From positions 41,263,036 to 41,327,035 of the forward strand of contig NC_080075.1 in NCBI RefSeq assembly GCF_949987535.1: 64,000 nucleotides of DNA, given 5' to 3'. This DNA is from Balaenoptera acutorostrata. Lineage: Eukaryota; Chordata; Mammalia; Artiodactyla; Balaenopteridae. Below, one piece after another: positions 41,050-53,079 of the stretch (position 1 is the stretch's first letter; each line of letters starts with the position of its first letter). Under the pieces are notes generated by a model. That model had not been told where the DNA came from, did no database searches, and saw only the letters and a list, made by a program, of their open reading frames with translations. Both the position numbers and the translations under genes were made by a program.

Positions 41050-41238
41050 CAACTTTTTACACATTATTGCAGACACACTTGTCTTTCTGTGCACGATGTT
41101 AATTTGATTATATGAATCCATCATTTTGCTCTTTGAGCAAATTTTTGTTTTAAAAATTCAAACCAGTCATAAAGATGTGATTGGGTAAGACTTCTTTTTA
41201 CCTAAAAACAATAAACCTCCTTCAAAAATGATGAACTA

Positions 41239-41537
41239 GGGACTTCCCTGGTGGCGCAGTGGTTGAGATTCTGCCTGCCAATGCAGGGGACACGGGTTCG
41301 AGCCCTGGTCTGGGAGGATCCCACATGCCGCGGAGCAACTAAGCCCGTGAGCCACAATTACTGAGCCTGCGCGTCTGGAGCCTGTGCTCCTCAACAAGAG
41401 AGGCCGCGATAGTGAGAGGCCTGCGCACCGCGATGAAGAGTGGCCCCTGCTTGCCGCAACTGGAGAAAGCCCTCGCGCAGAAACGAAGACCCAACACAGC
41501 CATAAATAAATAAATATAAATAAAAATTAAAAAAAAA
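41239..41537 (+). mobile_element. CHR-2 SINE, near consensus, plus strand
   Basis: Head 'gggacttccctggtggcgca', A box 'tggcgcagtggttgaga', B box 'gggttcgagccctgg', tail of aaataaa units. Perfect flanking repeat aatgatgaacta. Confidence 0.94.
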
Positions 41538-42284
41538 AATGATGAACTAATAAAGGTGTATATGATAGCAGTGTTTTCCAACTGGCAATTTATGCCTTAA
41601 ATTAAAAAATGAGGTGATTTTTCTCAATTAAGAGCAAATGTTCACTCATAAACTCCTTTCCTAAGTTTGTGTTAAACTTGTTTGTCACTATCTTTAGATT
41701 GTAAACTCCTTGAGAGTTGGCATCACTTAAAAATTCATCTTTCTATTCCTTAATATTTTGCACAGGATTGTACATACAGTAGGTATTTAATAAAGACTTG
41801 GATGAGTAAGTAGATGAATATGGTTTTTAATTTTACTTATAATTACTTCAAAATGAGTACACATGGATGAAAAACATTTCCCTTCCAATTTATTGAGAAC
41901 CTGTGAAACACAATCCACAAATTGTAATGTTCAAAACGTAACTTGCTTCCTAAGGATTTACTCCCCATTCTGTTTCTTCTCAGTTTCATGGGCAGTGTGT
42001 GGGACTTGCTTTCAGGACCAATCTTCAGTTTTCTTTAAAATGGGAATAGTACCCATCTTGGGTGGCTGTAGGAAGGACTGGTGTAATCGTATATGGAAAG
42101 GCTCTTTGTAAACTAGGGTATTCAAGTGATAGTGTCAGAGGACAGGATATTACTCAAGAAACTTTTAACTTTAAACATTCTTTTATTTAAGTGAGATATG
42201 AAATGATTTAAATATTATTTTGTTAGAAATAATATTTGAACTACTTATTTACTACTTATATTACTACTAATTTATTACTTTTAA
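41538..42284. other. Unassigned; L2 3' end at about 41700-41820
   Basis: 'ttgtaaactccttgagagtt' and 'gtaggtatttaataaagact' mark a plus-strand L2 3' end. The rest shows nothing. Confidence 0.5.
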
Positions 42285-42431
42285 AATTATAGTCGATTTA
42301 CAATATTATATTCATTTCAGGTATACAATGTAATGATTCAATATTTTTATAGATTATACTCCATTTAAAGTTATTACAAAATAATGGCTATATTTCCCTG
42401 TGCTATACAGTATATCCTTGTTGCTTATTTA
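42285..42431 (-). mobile_element. L1 3' UTR fragment, minus strand
   Basis: 'aattatagtcgatttacaat' and 'tatttccctgtgctatacag'. Confidence 0.75.
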
Positions 42432-42790
42432 TTTATTTATTTTCTAAATTTATTTATTTATTTATTTTTGGCTGCGTTGGGTCTTAATTGCTGCACACGG
42501 GCTTTCTCTAGTTGCAGCAAGCGGGGGTCACTCTTCGTTGTGGTGCACAGGCTTCTCATTGTGGTGGCTTCTCTTGTTGCGGAGCACGGGCTCTAGGCGT
42601 GCAGGCTTCAGTAGATGTGACGTGCGGGCTCCGTAGTTGTGGCTTGTGGGCTCTAGAGCGCAGGCTCAGTAGTTGTGGCGCACGGGCTTAGTTGCTCTGT
42701 GGCATGTGGGATCTTCCCGGACCAGGCATCGAACCCCTGTTCCCTGCATTGGCAGGTGGATTCTTAACCACTGGGTCACCAGGGAAGTCC
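42432..42790 (-). mobile_element. CHR-2-like SINE, minus strand
   Basis: 'ggctgcgttgggtcttaatt', 'gttgcggagcacgggctcta', head complement 'gtcaccagggaagtccc'. Sits at the end of an L1 fragment. Confidence 0.9.
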
Positions 42791-43139
42791 CTTCTTTCAA
42801 CTTTCGATCCCAGGGCTGGCCCAGCACCCACCATACAGAAAAGGCTCAGTCTGTGTTTTTGAATGACTGATTAATGAATAGATCTATAATCATTGAGCAC
42901 AATATGTTTCAATAAACAATCTCCACAGTATGACTCTAAGAATAACATTTTTCTAATATTGTTACACTAATCTTTATATGAGCATAACTCAAGAGTTTTC
43001 ACTACCATCTTCTTAAAGTATGGGATTTAAGCATTCTTCTTTAAATATGTGATGTTTTACTGGAAGCTTTTGATTCTTTTATTTTAACCAGAGATCTAGC
43101 CTATAAATAATCCATACAAAATAATCAGAATGCCCCATA
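42791..43139. other. No gene recognised
   Basis: Unassigned AT-rich sequence. Confidence 0.5.
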
Positions 43140-43975
43140 ATACATACTAATTTATTCAGTCAGCAAGAACTTAATCTAGGTACTGAGAACATATCAGCAA
43201 ACAAAAAAGAGTCCCTGCTCTCCTGGAACTTACATTCTAGTGGGAGGTGATAAGCAGTATAAAAATTATATGTCAACTGATGAATAAAGAAAAATAAAGC
43301 AAGGTAAGGCAGTAAAGAGTGACTGGGGAGAATTTGCATAATTAGAGTCAAGGAAGGCCTTTCCAATAAGGGGACACTTGAGCAAAGACATGAAGAGAGT
43401 AAGGGCTATAGGTGTGTGGATAACTGGGAAGGGCATCTCAGATATAGGAACAGCAAGTACAGTGGCCCTGATGTGGGAGTGAGCCTGGGGTTTTGAAGAA
43501 CTACAAGGAAACCAGTGAGGCCAGAGCAATGAGAGACAGGGAGAGTTGTAAGATGTGAGGTTAGGAAAATAGCAGGGGCCAGATTCCATGGAACCTTCTG
43601 GGCCATAGTAAGGACTTTGTACTTTATTCTAAATGAGATGGGGAGCTCTGGGAATGCTGAGAACTGAAGAGGGACTTGAGCTTGAAATGGTCACTCTGGC
43701 TGCTGCATAGGAGACCAGTGAAGGTGGTTTCAATGACCCAGTAATCCAAGAGAGAGATGATGGTGGCTTGGACCAGTGTTATAGCAGACGGGATAATGAG
43801 AAATACTCAGATTCTGGATATATTTTAAAGGTGACATTAAAAGGATTTTAAGGTGGAGTGTGAAAGAAATTGGTGAGTCCAAGGATGAAGTTTCTAACTT
43901 GAGCCACTAGAAGATGGAGTTGCCACTTGCTGAACTGGGGAAGATTTGGGAAGAAATGGGTTTAGGGAGATAGCA
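43140..43975 (-). mobile_element. L2 LINE relic, minus strand
   Basis: Long collinear antisense L2: 'gtccctgctctcctggaact', 'gtcaaggaaggcctttccaa', 'aatggtcactctggctgctg', 'agagatgatggtggcttgga'. Continues at 45090-45480. Confidence 0.85.
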
Positions 43976-44440
43976 GAAGTTATTGATGCCCTGTCCTGCC
44001 TCCCCTGGGCATACTTCTGAGCTAACTTACGACCTTGGCCTCCTTGTAAGTAGCAGTGGACAGTTCCCATGCACTCTGACACCTTCCACCCCGTGCTTGT
44101 CCTCATCCGTCTACTTCCCTGCCTCCGGAATCTCTCCATTGCTGGGGAACTTGTTCAGCCTGGCTGCAGAGCAGCCCCAAAGTGCTGGGGACCTATAGCC
44201 TCCAGGGATCCCTCTACCAGTGAGAAATGGGGGAGGGAGTTATTGGATAAATAACCCAGCTTCTCTCCCTAGGCGGGACAATCCTGAGATGCCTTCTACG
44301 AGATTCCTCAGAGGGTATCCAGTACGAAGGAGCTTCAATTCCCACAGTAGTGACCCGCTCCTTAAAACACCCTTTGTTAACTTTTCTCCCTTCTCCTTCT
44401 TTCTCCTCATTTCCTCACTTGTACTTCCTGGGGTAATCTC
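43976..44440. other. No gene recognised
   Basis: GC-richer unassigned sequence inserted between L2 and a MaLR-like relic. The open frames on both strands show no family features. Confidence 0.4.
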
Positions 44441-45085
44441 CTGCATAAATTAGCTTTTGCTGCATAACAAACCGCTCCAAAATTTAGTGGCTTAAAACAA
44501 CTATTATTTTTGCTCGTGATTCTGTGGGTGAGCAATTTGGGCTGGATTCAGCTGGGTGACTCTTCTGCTGGTCTTGCCTGGGGTCACTTAGTGGCTACAA
44601 CCATCTGGCAGCTTGACTGAAGGTGGATGGTTTATGAGAACCTCTGCTGATAGATGGTAGATGCTAGCTGTCAGCTGGTTGATTTAAGAGGCTTCAGATG
44701 GGATGGCTCATCTGCTCCCCATGCTCTCTCATCCTCCACTAGGCTAGACTGGGACTCTTCACATGGCAGTCCTCAGGGTAGCGTTCTCAGGGCACAAAGG
44801 GAAACACAAAGTCACCAAAGCATCACGAGGCCTGGGGCCAGAAGTCTCACAGTGTCACTTCTATGCACTCTTTTGGTCAAAGCAAGTCACAACCCCAGGC
44901 CAGATTCAAAGGGTGAAAGAAATTCCACTTCTTCACAGGAGTGATGTCAAAGTCACACTGCAGGCACACAGGAAGGGAAGAATGTTGAGGACATCTTTGC
45001 AAACAATCTCCCCATCTCCCTGACTCCCCAGGGTAACTACTGCTCTAAGTCCTTGTTTCAGTGTCTGCTTTGGGGGAGTCCAAAC
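44441..45085 (-). mobile_element. MaLR-like LTR relic, minus strand
   Basis: Begins 'ttgctgcataacaaaccgct' then 'agtggcttaaaacaactatt', the antisense end of MLT1-type LTRs. The inner part is diverged. Confidence 0.55.
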
Positions 45086-45089
45086 TAAG

Positions 45090-45480
45090 ATGGGGGTGGC
45101 TGGGAATCAAAGCTCTGGTTTGGACATGCAAAGTCTGAGATGCTTATTGGAGAAATCCAAGGAGGGATTTTGAATTAGCAGTGGGATAGGAGGCTGCAAT
45201 TCAGAACCGAGGTCCGGGCTAGAGATACTCCATTTGGGAGTCGGGGAAATATACCTAGGTATGTAAAGTAGTAAGCGTGGATCCGAGCACATAGGGAATG
45301 CGTGTGGAGAGAGAAGAGGTCAGAAGCCTGAGCTCTGGCCCACTCTAGTGCTGAGAGGTCAAGGAGAGGAAGAGGAGCCAGCAAAGGACACTGACAAGGA
45401 GCAGCCAGTGCAGTCCTGGGGTGACCGTGGTGTCCTGGAGACCAAGAGTGATAAACTGACAGGGAAGAGCATTCCCTCCA
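45090..45480 (-). mobile_element. L2 LINE relic, minus strand (continuation)
   Basis: 'ctggtttggacatgcaaagt', 'tgctgagaggtcaaggagag' and 'aggagccagcaaaggacact' continue the L2 of 43140-43975 in register. Confidence 0.8.
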
Positions 45481-45830
45481 CTCTCCAGGTAAAGTGATGC
45501 GGAGATCATTGCTTCATATGTGCCAGCATTGTGTAATCATCTTCATTGTTTTCTCATTTCTCATTCACTTGTAAGAATTATTTTACAACTCAAGGGCAGA
45601 GGTAAGTAAAACATTTACTGTTGGGTGGGTCTTTTAACATGGAAGGTGCTGAGAAGGAAGCCAAGGAGAGGCAACGGCCCTCAGATTCAGCACACTAACA
45701 AGTTTAACCAGTCTCTGCAGCCCTGGGGAGTTCTCACGATTTTTATACAGTTTAGACCTGGATATGGGAGTTACCATGGTTCTTACAAAGTAACTAGAGG
45801 ATCAACCATTTATAAATTCATATTTAATGG
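45481..45830. other. No gene recognised
   Basis: Unassigned intergenic sequence. Confidence 0.5.
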
Positions 45831-45955
45831 GACTTCCCTCGTGGTCCAGTGGTTAAGACTCCGCACTCCCGCTGAAGGGGGTGCAGGTTCGATCCCTGGT
45901 TGGGGAGCTAAGATCCCACATGCAGCACAGCGTGGCCAAAAAAAAAAAAAAAAAT
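45831..45955 (+). mobile_element. CHR-1-like SINE, plus strand
   Basis: Head 'gggacttccctcgtggtcca', B-box 'ggttcgatccctggttgggg', A16 tail. Flanked by tcatattta-like repeats. Confidence 0.92.
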
Positions 45956-46061
45956 CATATTTTAAAGGAAGTCAACGTGATACCGTTTATTTACAATTAG
46001 CTTGTGATCAGGCATTATCCACCCTCCCACCCGCCCCATCTATTCTGTTGTGCTCTTCACG

Positions 46062-46167
46062 CCTTTTTTTTTTTTTTTTTGGCAGCACCTCGGGGCTTGC
46101 AGGATCTTAGAACCCAGCCTGGCAGTGAAAGTGCCTATCCTAACCACTGGACTGCCAGGGAATGCCC
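46062..46167 (-). mobile_element. CHR-1-like SINE, minus strand
   Basis: T18 tail complement, then 'aaccactggactgccaggga' at the right. Flanked by ttcacgcct on both sides. Confidence 0.85.
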
Positions 46168-47624
46168 TTTCACGCCTCATTTTAATGGTTTGGTCCCCTC
46201 CCCTCCCCCAGGAGTAACAACTTACCTTTCCCCTCCAAGCCTTCCTGAACTTTTTCTTGTCATACATCCCAGGTATAGTAATGCTATAATTTCCTGGATA
46301 GTACATCCTATGCCTAAAAGAAAGCAAAAGAGCCTACCTTAAAACCTGGGTTGCACTCATAACTAGAAAATTTTTTCCATTCCCTGTAAACAATTACTAA
46401 GAAGCTTTAAATATGTTTACTGTTAATAACTAAAATCTCAAAATACTTCTTTTGAAAAGATAAGGCAATTTTCCTTCTCTCTCCATGCAGTGGTTGCCAG
46501 ATGGCAACTGCCCCCCTCCTTCAATGAGCATCCTGGGATCACCTCCCAAATAAACACTTGCACCCAAATCCATGTCTCAGGGTCCGCTTTGAGGGGAGCC
46601 CAAGGCAAGACAGTGGTCTTCTGAACACCTGGAATGTCTAGCAGCATTGGGCCCAAACTTCACCTGGCAAAAAAGGGTGAAGCCAGAGGCAGCTGACGCT
46701 TTCATGGCCACATGTGTCCCGTGCCGCCCCACCCGCAGGTTTGGATAGCCCTCCCTGGGATTGGCCAAGGAGGCATCTCAGTTTGCAGCCCTGCACATGT
46801 AAGGTACAGGCATGGGAAGTTCTCCTTTCAAGCAGTGAGAGAAGAGACACAATGAACAGACACACTTCGAAACCATAGTACAATCTATGCCATGCATGTA
46901 ATTGAAAAATTAAATATATAATTAAACAAAAATAACTTCCTTTAATAACTATTCTGTTATTCTCATATTCTGTCTTTTTTTCTTTCTTTTTCTGAATTTT
47001 TCTTTTTCTGGTTCTTTATTTTCTCAAGTTGGGATTTCAAGAGTTTCAAGAATTTGCTAATTTGCTTTGCTTAATCTTTTGTCCTTTGGGCTTTGGTTAC
47101 TTCATTGGCTTGAGTGCTTTCAGGAGGACATTTAATGCTTCAACCCCAATTAGCAAGCTCTCCTGGAAGAAAGAACATGCCACCGTCATTTCTAAAGTAA
47201 TTCTGCAACCTCACAAAATTTGATTTCCATAAAAGAATGTGAAAATCATCTTAGATAATTTAGGCAGGAATTTCATCTGACAAATGTGAGATTTGATTCT
47301 TTCAAATAAAGACGTGGAAAGCAAGATTGCTTTCATGTGAAAGAAACACATGATTTAAACTTTTTCATATCAATTACTCATAAAACTTTCTTTCCCTAGA
47401 TTTACTTCTAAATACAAACTGAGAATTAGTATTAACATTTTAAGACCATTAATCTTTTATTTGATTTTAAGACATGGTTCATGTTCCCATTCCCCAGGTG
47501 TTTAAAGTGAAGGTTTCACAATCACAGTGATAGAATCATAGGGAGCAACTGCAGTCACTGCCACATCTGAAGCCTATTCTTTGTAAGGTAATGCCAAGTT
47601 CTTAAGCTGGGGCTAAAAATAATG
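46168..47624. other. No gene or named repeat
   Basis: 1.45 kb of unassigned sequence. Short frames on both strands around 46440-46880 and 47029-47223 show no family features. Confidence 0.45.
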
Positions 47625-47941
47625 TGAGTTTTTTTTTTTTTTTTTTAATTTTTATTTATTTATTTATTTATTTATTTTTGGCTGTGCTGGGTCTTCGTTT
47701 CTGTGTGCGGGCTTTCTCTAGTTGCGGCAAGTGGGGGCCACTCTTCATCGCGGTGCGCGGGCCTCTCATTGTTGCGGCCTCTCTTGTTGCGGAGCACAGG
47801 CTCCAGACGCGCAGGCTCAGTAGTTGTGGCTCACGGGCCTAGTTGCTCCGCGGCATGTGGGATCTTCCCAGACCAGGACTCGAACCCGTGTCCCCTGCAT
47901 CGGCAGGCAGATTCTCAACCACTGCGCCACCAAGGAAGCCC
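47625..47941 (-). mobile_element. CHR-2 SINE, near consensus, minus strand
   Basis: 'cttcatcgcggtgcgcgggc', 'cttgttgcggagcacaggct', head complement 'ccaccaaggaagccc'. Flanked by aataatgtgagttttt/aataatgtgagtttta. Confidence 0.93.
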
Positions 47942-49309
47942 AATAATGTGAGTTTTAAAATAGAACCTCAACATGCATTTATTTAAGAAGTGATGGCTCC
48001 TTCAAAAGAATGGTTCTCAATATATTTTGAATCACCGTGGATCAAACATACTTAGAACCAGTTTCATCCTTTTGGGTTGAAATTGATTTCTGAGCTTAGG
48101 GTGTATTCTTTTGAGTACCTCAATGGTGCCAAGTATTTCTTCTTTGAGAACAAGTTAATCTTTTAAAAAACTGACAAAGGTAATTTGGCAACAAGACTAG
48201 TGAATAAGATAAGTAGTCAAACTGGTGGGATTGGTTTCACAAAACAAGCCTAGCAGTAAAATAATGAGACTGGTGTTCTTGCCTTGCTCAGAAATTGCCT
48301 CTGAGATGGGTCTATAAGTGTTTGGGCACCGCAGCAGCATTGCTGGCAGCTGCAGCTCCCTGAGGGCAGGGCCTGTGACCAGTTTGCCAATTACTGGACC
48401 CCCAGCATCTACTATAGTGGCTGGTGCATTGTGGGTGCTCGATAAATACTGGTTGAAAGACTGAAAGAATAAACGGATAAACTGACAATGGTGCTAATTC
48501 TATGATACTCGTTGAATGCATATATTTGAAATAGTTTTTTGAAGGAAAATAGCTTCCATAATTTGCAAATTTGACTATGATCTGATGGTTTATAGGAAAT
48601 GCCCCAAGCTACTCAACTTAATTTTCTTTCTTTTGACATAATACCATCTTAGGATATAGTCCATTTTGCAAAATAAAAAAAGCACTTTTACAGTGAGTAT
48701 GTTGGGTAGATAGGGTAAACAGAATCACCCCCATTTTATAGATTAGAGCACTGGGATGCTGGACAGTTAAGTAATTTGTCCAACATTAGTTCTATTAGTT
48801 AGAATATGTTTGGCCAGTAATAATGGAAATCCTAACTTATACTGACTAATGGCCATTTCTGACAAAACCACTGGGAAGGGGCAGGGGATTACCCATGGCA
48901 CTGGGGATGGAGCTGGCTTCTCCTAAAGTGCTAGGGTGTATCGGGCAGGGTGGATGCCTGAGCAAGATTGGGGTGTTACTGGGAAGGGGGCAGATGGGAG
49001 TGGATCCCAGATAGGTACTGTGTCCCCACAGTCACAACTAATAACTAGAAGAAATGGCACTCAAACCTAGCTCTTCTGAAATCAAATGCAGTGCTTTTGT
49101 TTTAAGGGAACATGCTGTAACGAACAGTTCATCTTACAGCAAGTTTTTAAGGATTAACAAATTTTATCCAGAGAATATATCAGCAGTTTTATTCTGGATG
49201 AAAGTTAAATTTCTGCATCTTATGTGTTTTGATTCAGTTTAATACATTTCACAAATCAAAAGTTGTGGAGAGAATGTAAATCATGCACATTTCTGTTTAT
49301 TGCTTTGTT
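47942..49309. other. Mostly unassigned; L2 3' end near 48340-48470 and MIR near 48695-48805
   Basis: 'tgagggcagggcctgtgacc' and 'gtgggtgctcgataaatact' mark a plus-strand L2 end. 'attttatagattagagcact' then 'taagtaatttgtccaac' marks a minus-strand MIR. Nothing else is supported. Confidence 0.5.
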
Positions 49310-49671
49310 TTTTTTTTTATGGTAGTTTTTTTTTTTTTTTTTAGAATTTTTATTACATAATAGCTTTAATGTGCCTAGTACTTTAATTTTTATTTATTTA
49401 TTTATTTATGGCTGTGTTGGGTCTTCGTTTCTGTGCGAGGGCTTCCTCTAGTTGTGGCAAGCGGGGGCCACTCTTCATCGCGATGCGCAGGCCTCTCGTT
49501 ACCGCGGCCTCTCTTGTTGCGGAGCACAGGCTCCAGACGCGCAGGCTCAGTAATTGTGGCTCACGGGCCCAGCCGCTCCGCGGCATGTGGGATCTTCCCA
49601 GACCAGGGCTCGAACCCGTGTCCCCTGCATTGGCAGGCAGATTCTCAACCACTGCGCCACCAGGGAAGCCC
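49310..49671 (-). mobile_element. CHR-2 SINE, minus strand, with a possible 3' transduction
   Basis: The SINE proper is 49386-49671 ('ggctgtgttgggtcttcgtt', 'cttcatcgcgatgcgcaggc', 'ccaccagggaagcccc'). The flanking repeat tattgctttgttt is at about 49297 and 49673, so the inserted unit also includes about 75 bp (49310-49385). That stretch has two further T tracts. Confidence 0.85.
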
Positions 49672-50080
49672 CTATTGCTTTGTTTCTTAATTTAAAGTGG
49701 TACTACATTCCTAGAGTCCTTCTGGTAGCATTATTCTAAGTCCTTTATTAACAAAATTTAAGAGAGTCTGCAGGATGTATTCCAGTAATTTTTGAAGTGG
49801 TGGTCTTTAATATTTCTCCACAGAGAAGAATCAATGTTTCCTATGAGTTTCTACCCTAAATCCTCCTAAGAAATTCCAGAGTTCAAAAAATATCAGATTT
49901 ATAATTAGCATCCTTAAGGTGCATACTATTCCAGTGTCACAGACCTTGCAGGTGGCCCAATAGCCATTCTCCCTGTTGTCTTTACTCACAGAACTATTCT
50001 GGGCACAGAGTGGCTGGTTAAAATATTGAATTCTCAGCCTCTCTTATTCTTGTGGGTACTGTCAACTGAAAAAAAAAAAA
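49672..50080. other. No gene recognised
   Basis: Unassigned intergenic sequence. Confidence 0.5.
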
Positions 50081-50532
50081 TGCACAACCTAAAAGTTGAG
50101 AATGATGTTTTATTTGGCAGACAAAACTGAGGACTTAAGCCCAGGACACGGCCTCTCAGATGCTCTGAGGGACAGCTCCAAAGAGGTCAGAGAGGAGCCA
50201 GGATATAGAGTTTTCACAACAAAGACCAGGGAGTCAGAACTTCAAAAGATTACTGTCAATTAAAGAAAACCAGACATCTCAGGTTAATGAATTTAGCACT
50301 TTCCTATACGTGGGAAGCTGCAAGAATCTGGGTTTATTGAAATCATTCCTTTGATAGGCACCTTAGCTGTCTAGGGCCAGTATCCTGTGCTTTCCCATCC
50401 TGAGTCCCCTCAGGGTGCACCGTTGGGGGTGGCTGCAGTGGCTTGAGGGCTGCAACATCCTTTATTTCCTGATATGGCAGGCAACATTTTTCATTCACAG
50501 TACCATATAGCATAGTTCTGGCCAATTCTCAA
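50081..50532 (-). mobile_element. LTR relic, minus strand
   Basis: On the minus strand it begins TGAGAATTGGCC and ends GGTTGTGCA, with CCAAATAAAAC near the 3' end as polyadenylation signal. TG...CA ends and length fit an LTR. I cannot name the family. Confidence 0.55.
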
Positions 50533-51694
50533 TTCTCTTAACAGTGGGTTGGTGGGGCTTCTGGGAACATGCCCATTGCCCTTCCCCTCTTCTTCTGGCC
50601 TGACTCATGGACATGATGCTTGACGGTGGAGGAGCCATCTTGCCAGCATGAAGATGGAAGAAACATCCTAAGGATGGAGGACTGGGGAGCTAGGAGGAAC
50701 CTGGGCCCTTGATGACTTCCTTGAGCAGCTGCAGCAGCCTGGACTGCCCAGTTTTCAACTCCTACCATGTGAAAAACAAATCCATATTTGGTAAAGCCAT
50801 TGTAGTTGGGTTTCTATTTACATGCATCCAGATGCAATGCCTGACTGGCACATTCAGCATTTCTGATTTTGCATTCTTTAAAGCTCCAAGAAGAAGACTG
50901 ATAACAGGACCACTGCTACACAAAATCCTCCCCTGCCAAACCTAATGAATACAATTCATTCTTCTATGATGTGTTTCTGCGACAATGGTTAGCTCATATG
51001 CAATTGGCACATAGGATTACGAGGACAGCATAACATGGAAGTTGCATTGGTTTATATGCTATTTTTCACAGCACATTAATATTTTGAAATACTATATGAA
51101 GATCTTAGAGGAAAAAACTGAAAATCCTGCAAAAATACCTTCCTTTAGTGCAGGTAGTGGCTATTTAGTGGCTTCAAGAACTACCAATCTTCCCCCAACA
51201 TTAAGCTATCTGGTAAAAGGCAACTGAAGGGCAGCTGAAGAAGCTGGTGTACATATGATTCATTTAATTCCAGAAGACGTTTTTCCTCCAATGAAGGTGA
51301 TCTGTAATTCTGTCACGTGTCTACATCTCAAAGGAGGTAGTGCGAGCCCTCAGTCTTAGTGCTGCCAAGACCAATGCTCTGAAGGTGGGTGCAGATGCAC
51401 GTGCATATTGAATGTGCTAATATTTTTATCAAAATTATAATTGTTTTTGTAGTGCTCTGGTTACAACATTGCATAGAATTTAAGCAGTTTGCACCAGGCG
51501 CATTTCCCCCAAGTGCAGTTGATTTTAGAGCACGATTTTGCAAAATTCAATTTTTTAAAAAAGGAATGCATATATCCACTAAAGAAGAAATGTCTGATTC
51601 TTAGAAACAGATATTAACCCTTGCCAGGACTGCCATTAAGAGCCTGGGTGGATTAAAAAAACAAAACAAAACAGAATGAAAAAAACCTGTCTCG
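50533..51694. other. Unassigned; diverged LTR-like part, then an ORF-like remnant
   Basis: 50545-50830 resembles a diverged LTR end ('gtaaagccattgtagttggg'). 51040-51330 has protein-like text (a 61-codon frame with YYMKILEEKTENPAKIP, continuing after a stop) that I do not recognise. Confidence 0.35.
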
Positions 51695-51828
51695 GGGGTT
51701 CCCTGGTGGCCTAGTGGTTAAGATTCTGGGCTTTCACTACCATGGCCCGGGTTCAATCCCTGGCCAGGGAACTGAGATCCTGCAAGCTGCTCAGCATGGC
51801 CAAACAAATGAAACCAAAAAAAAAAAAA
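51695..51828 (+). mobile_element. CHR-1-like SINE, plus strand
   Basis: Head 'gggggttccctggtggccta', B-box 'gggttcaatccctggccagg', A17 tail. Flanked by aaaacctgtctc on both sides. Confidence 0.93.
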
Positions 51829-52449
51829 AAAACCTGTCTCATTAGAACTTTAAAAAAACATATTGAGTAATGAAAATAATACTATGACATGAATGACCTA
51901 GCTATAGAGAAGAGTCTTGTGTACAGTACTGTTTTCTATATAAGGGAAGTTATTTTAACCTTTACAAGTAATCATATGTTCTATTTGCAATGAATTCTGG
52001 AAACAATTTATCCCACAGAGCAAGTCTTTTCTAATTCCTGTCTCACCAAGCAGGGTCTGAGCAGAATCTTTCATGCACCTTTAATGTGTCATGATGAACA
52101 ACAGTGCTACTCATTCAAAGACAATACCATCAACAACCTGTGTAAATCGATCTCTAGAAGAGACAATCTAAACTCACCACCCACCCATTAAGCCAAACAA
52201 CAAACTTAAAAATTAGAGCCTGGAAGAAGAAAAGGGTGAGGAGACAGGTAGATATATGAAACTTTTTCTCTTAACTAAAGTTCAGAAAATTTGTGATCAC
52301 TTATAAATTCTTTGTAGAGAAGTAGGTATAGCTTTTTTCCCTCCTACTTCATGTCCTAACCAACAAGGTGCCTTATGCTCTGCCTCCTGCCCTGCCCACC
52401 TCTCTGATCTAATTTCCCAGAGTCCCACTGTTACACATTCCACTCCAAA
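51829..52449. other. No gene recognised
   Basis: Unassigned intergenic sequence. Confidence 0.5.
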
Positions 52450-52845
52450 GCCACACTGACTGTTTTGCTGGCCCTCCTGTTCCTCCAACACACCAAGACT
52501 CTTCCCATCACAGGACCTTTGCACATGCCTTTCCCTATGCCTAGAACAGTCTTTCCCCAGATTGTCACCAGACTCGTTTTCTCACCTCATTCAGGCCTCT
52601 CTTCGAATGTCACCTCAGAGAAGCCTTTTCTAACTCCTGTATCTAAAAAGCCACCACCCACCTTACATTCCCAGTCTCTTTCACTCTGCTTTTCCCATAG
52701 AGCATTGATCAATACTAGGCATAAGTAAATATACTTATTGTGTATTTATTGTCTCTTCTCCACTAGAATGTAAGCTCCCCAAGTGCAGAGACGTCATCTA
52801 CGTTGTTCACTGCTGTATCCTAGGGCCTAGAAGAGTGGCAAGCAA
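52450..52845 (+). mobile_element. L2 3' part, plus strand
   Basis: 'acctttgcacatgcctttcc', 'cgaatgtcacctcagagaag', 'ctagaatgtaagctccccaa', all sense L2. Confidence 0.85.
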
Positions 52846-52847
52846 AT

Positions 52848-52965
52848 ATCATTCCAAAATATTTACTGAGCAGCTGCTATGTGCCAAGCACTCTTCTAGA
52901 TGCTGAGCATATAGTAGTGAACAAAACAAAAATCTTTGCCCAATGGAGCTTATAGTCTCATGACA
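52848..52965 (-). mobile_element. L2 3' end, minus strand, facing the previous one
   Basis: 'gagcagctgctatgtgccaa' and 'cccaatggagcttatagtct' are antisense L2, so two L2 3' ends meet here. Confidence 0.8.
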
Positions 52966-53079
52966 CATAGTAAGTGTTTGATAAGTATTTATTGACTGAT
53001 CCTCACGATTGTAATCAAATTCCACTAAAATAAACATTTTGCCCCATAAACTCATTATAATGGATGTTAACGTCACCCT

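Noticed and set aside
40811..41107. Open frames with MAVLGLRF-, MRGLSLVAA- or [13 protein letters not shown] starts, recurring at about ten places
   Set aside because: These are the same frames read through CHR-2 SINE copies on one or other strand. They are not genes.
41239..41320. tRNA gene suggested by A and B box motifs
   Set aside because: The motifs belong to the tRNA-derived head of a SINE with an A-rich tail and target repeat, not to a folding tRNA.
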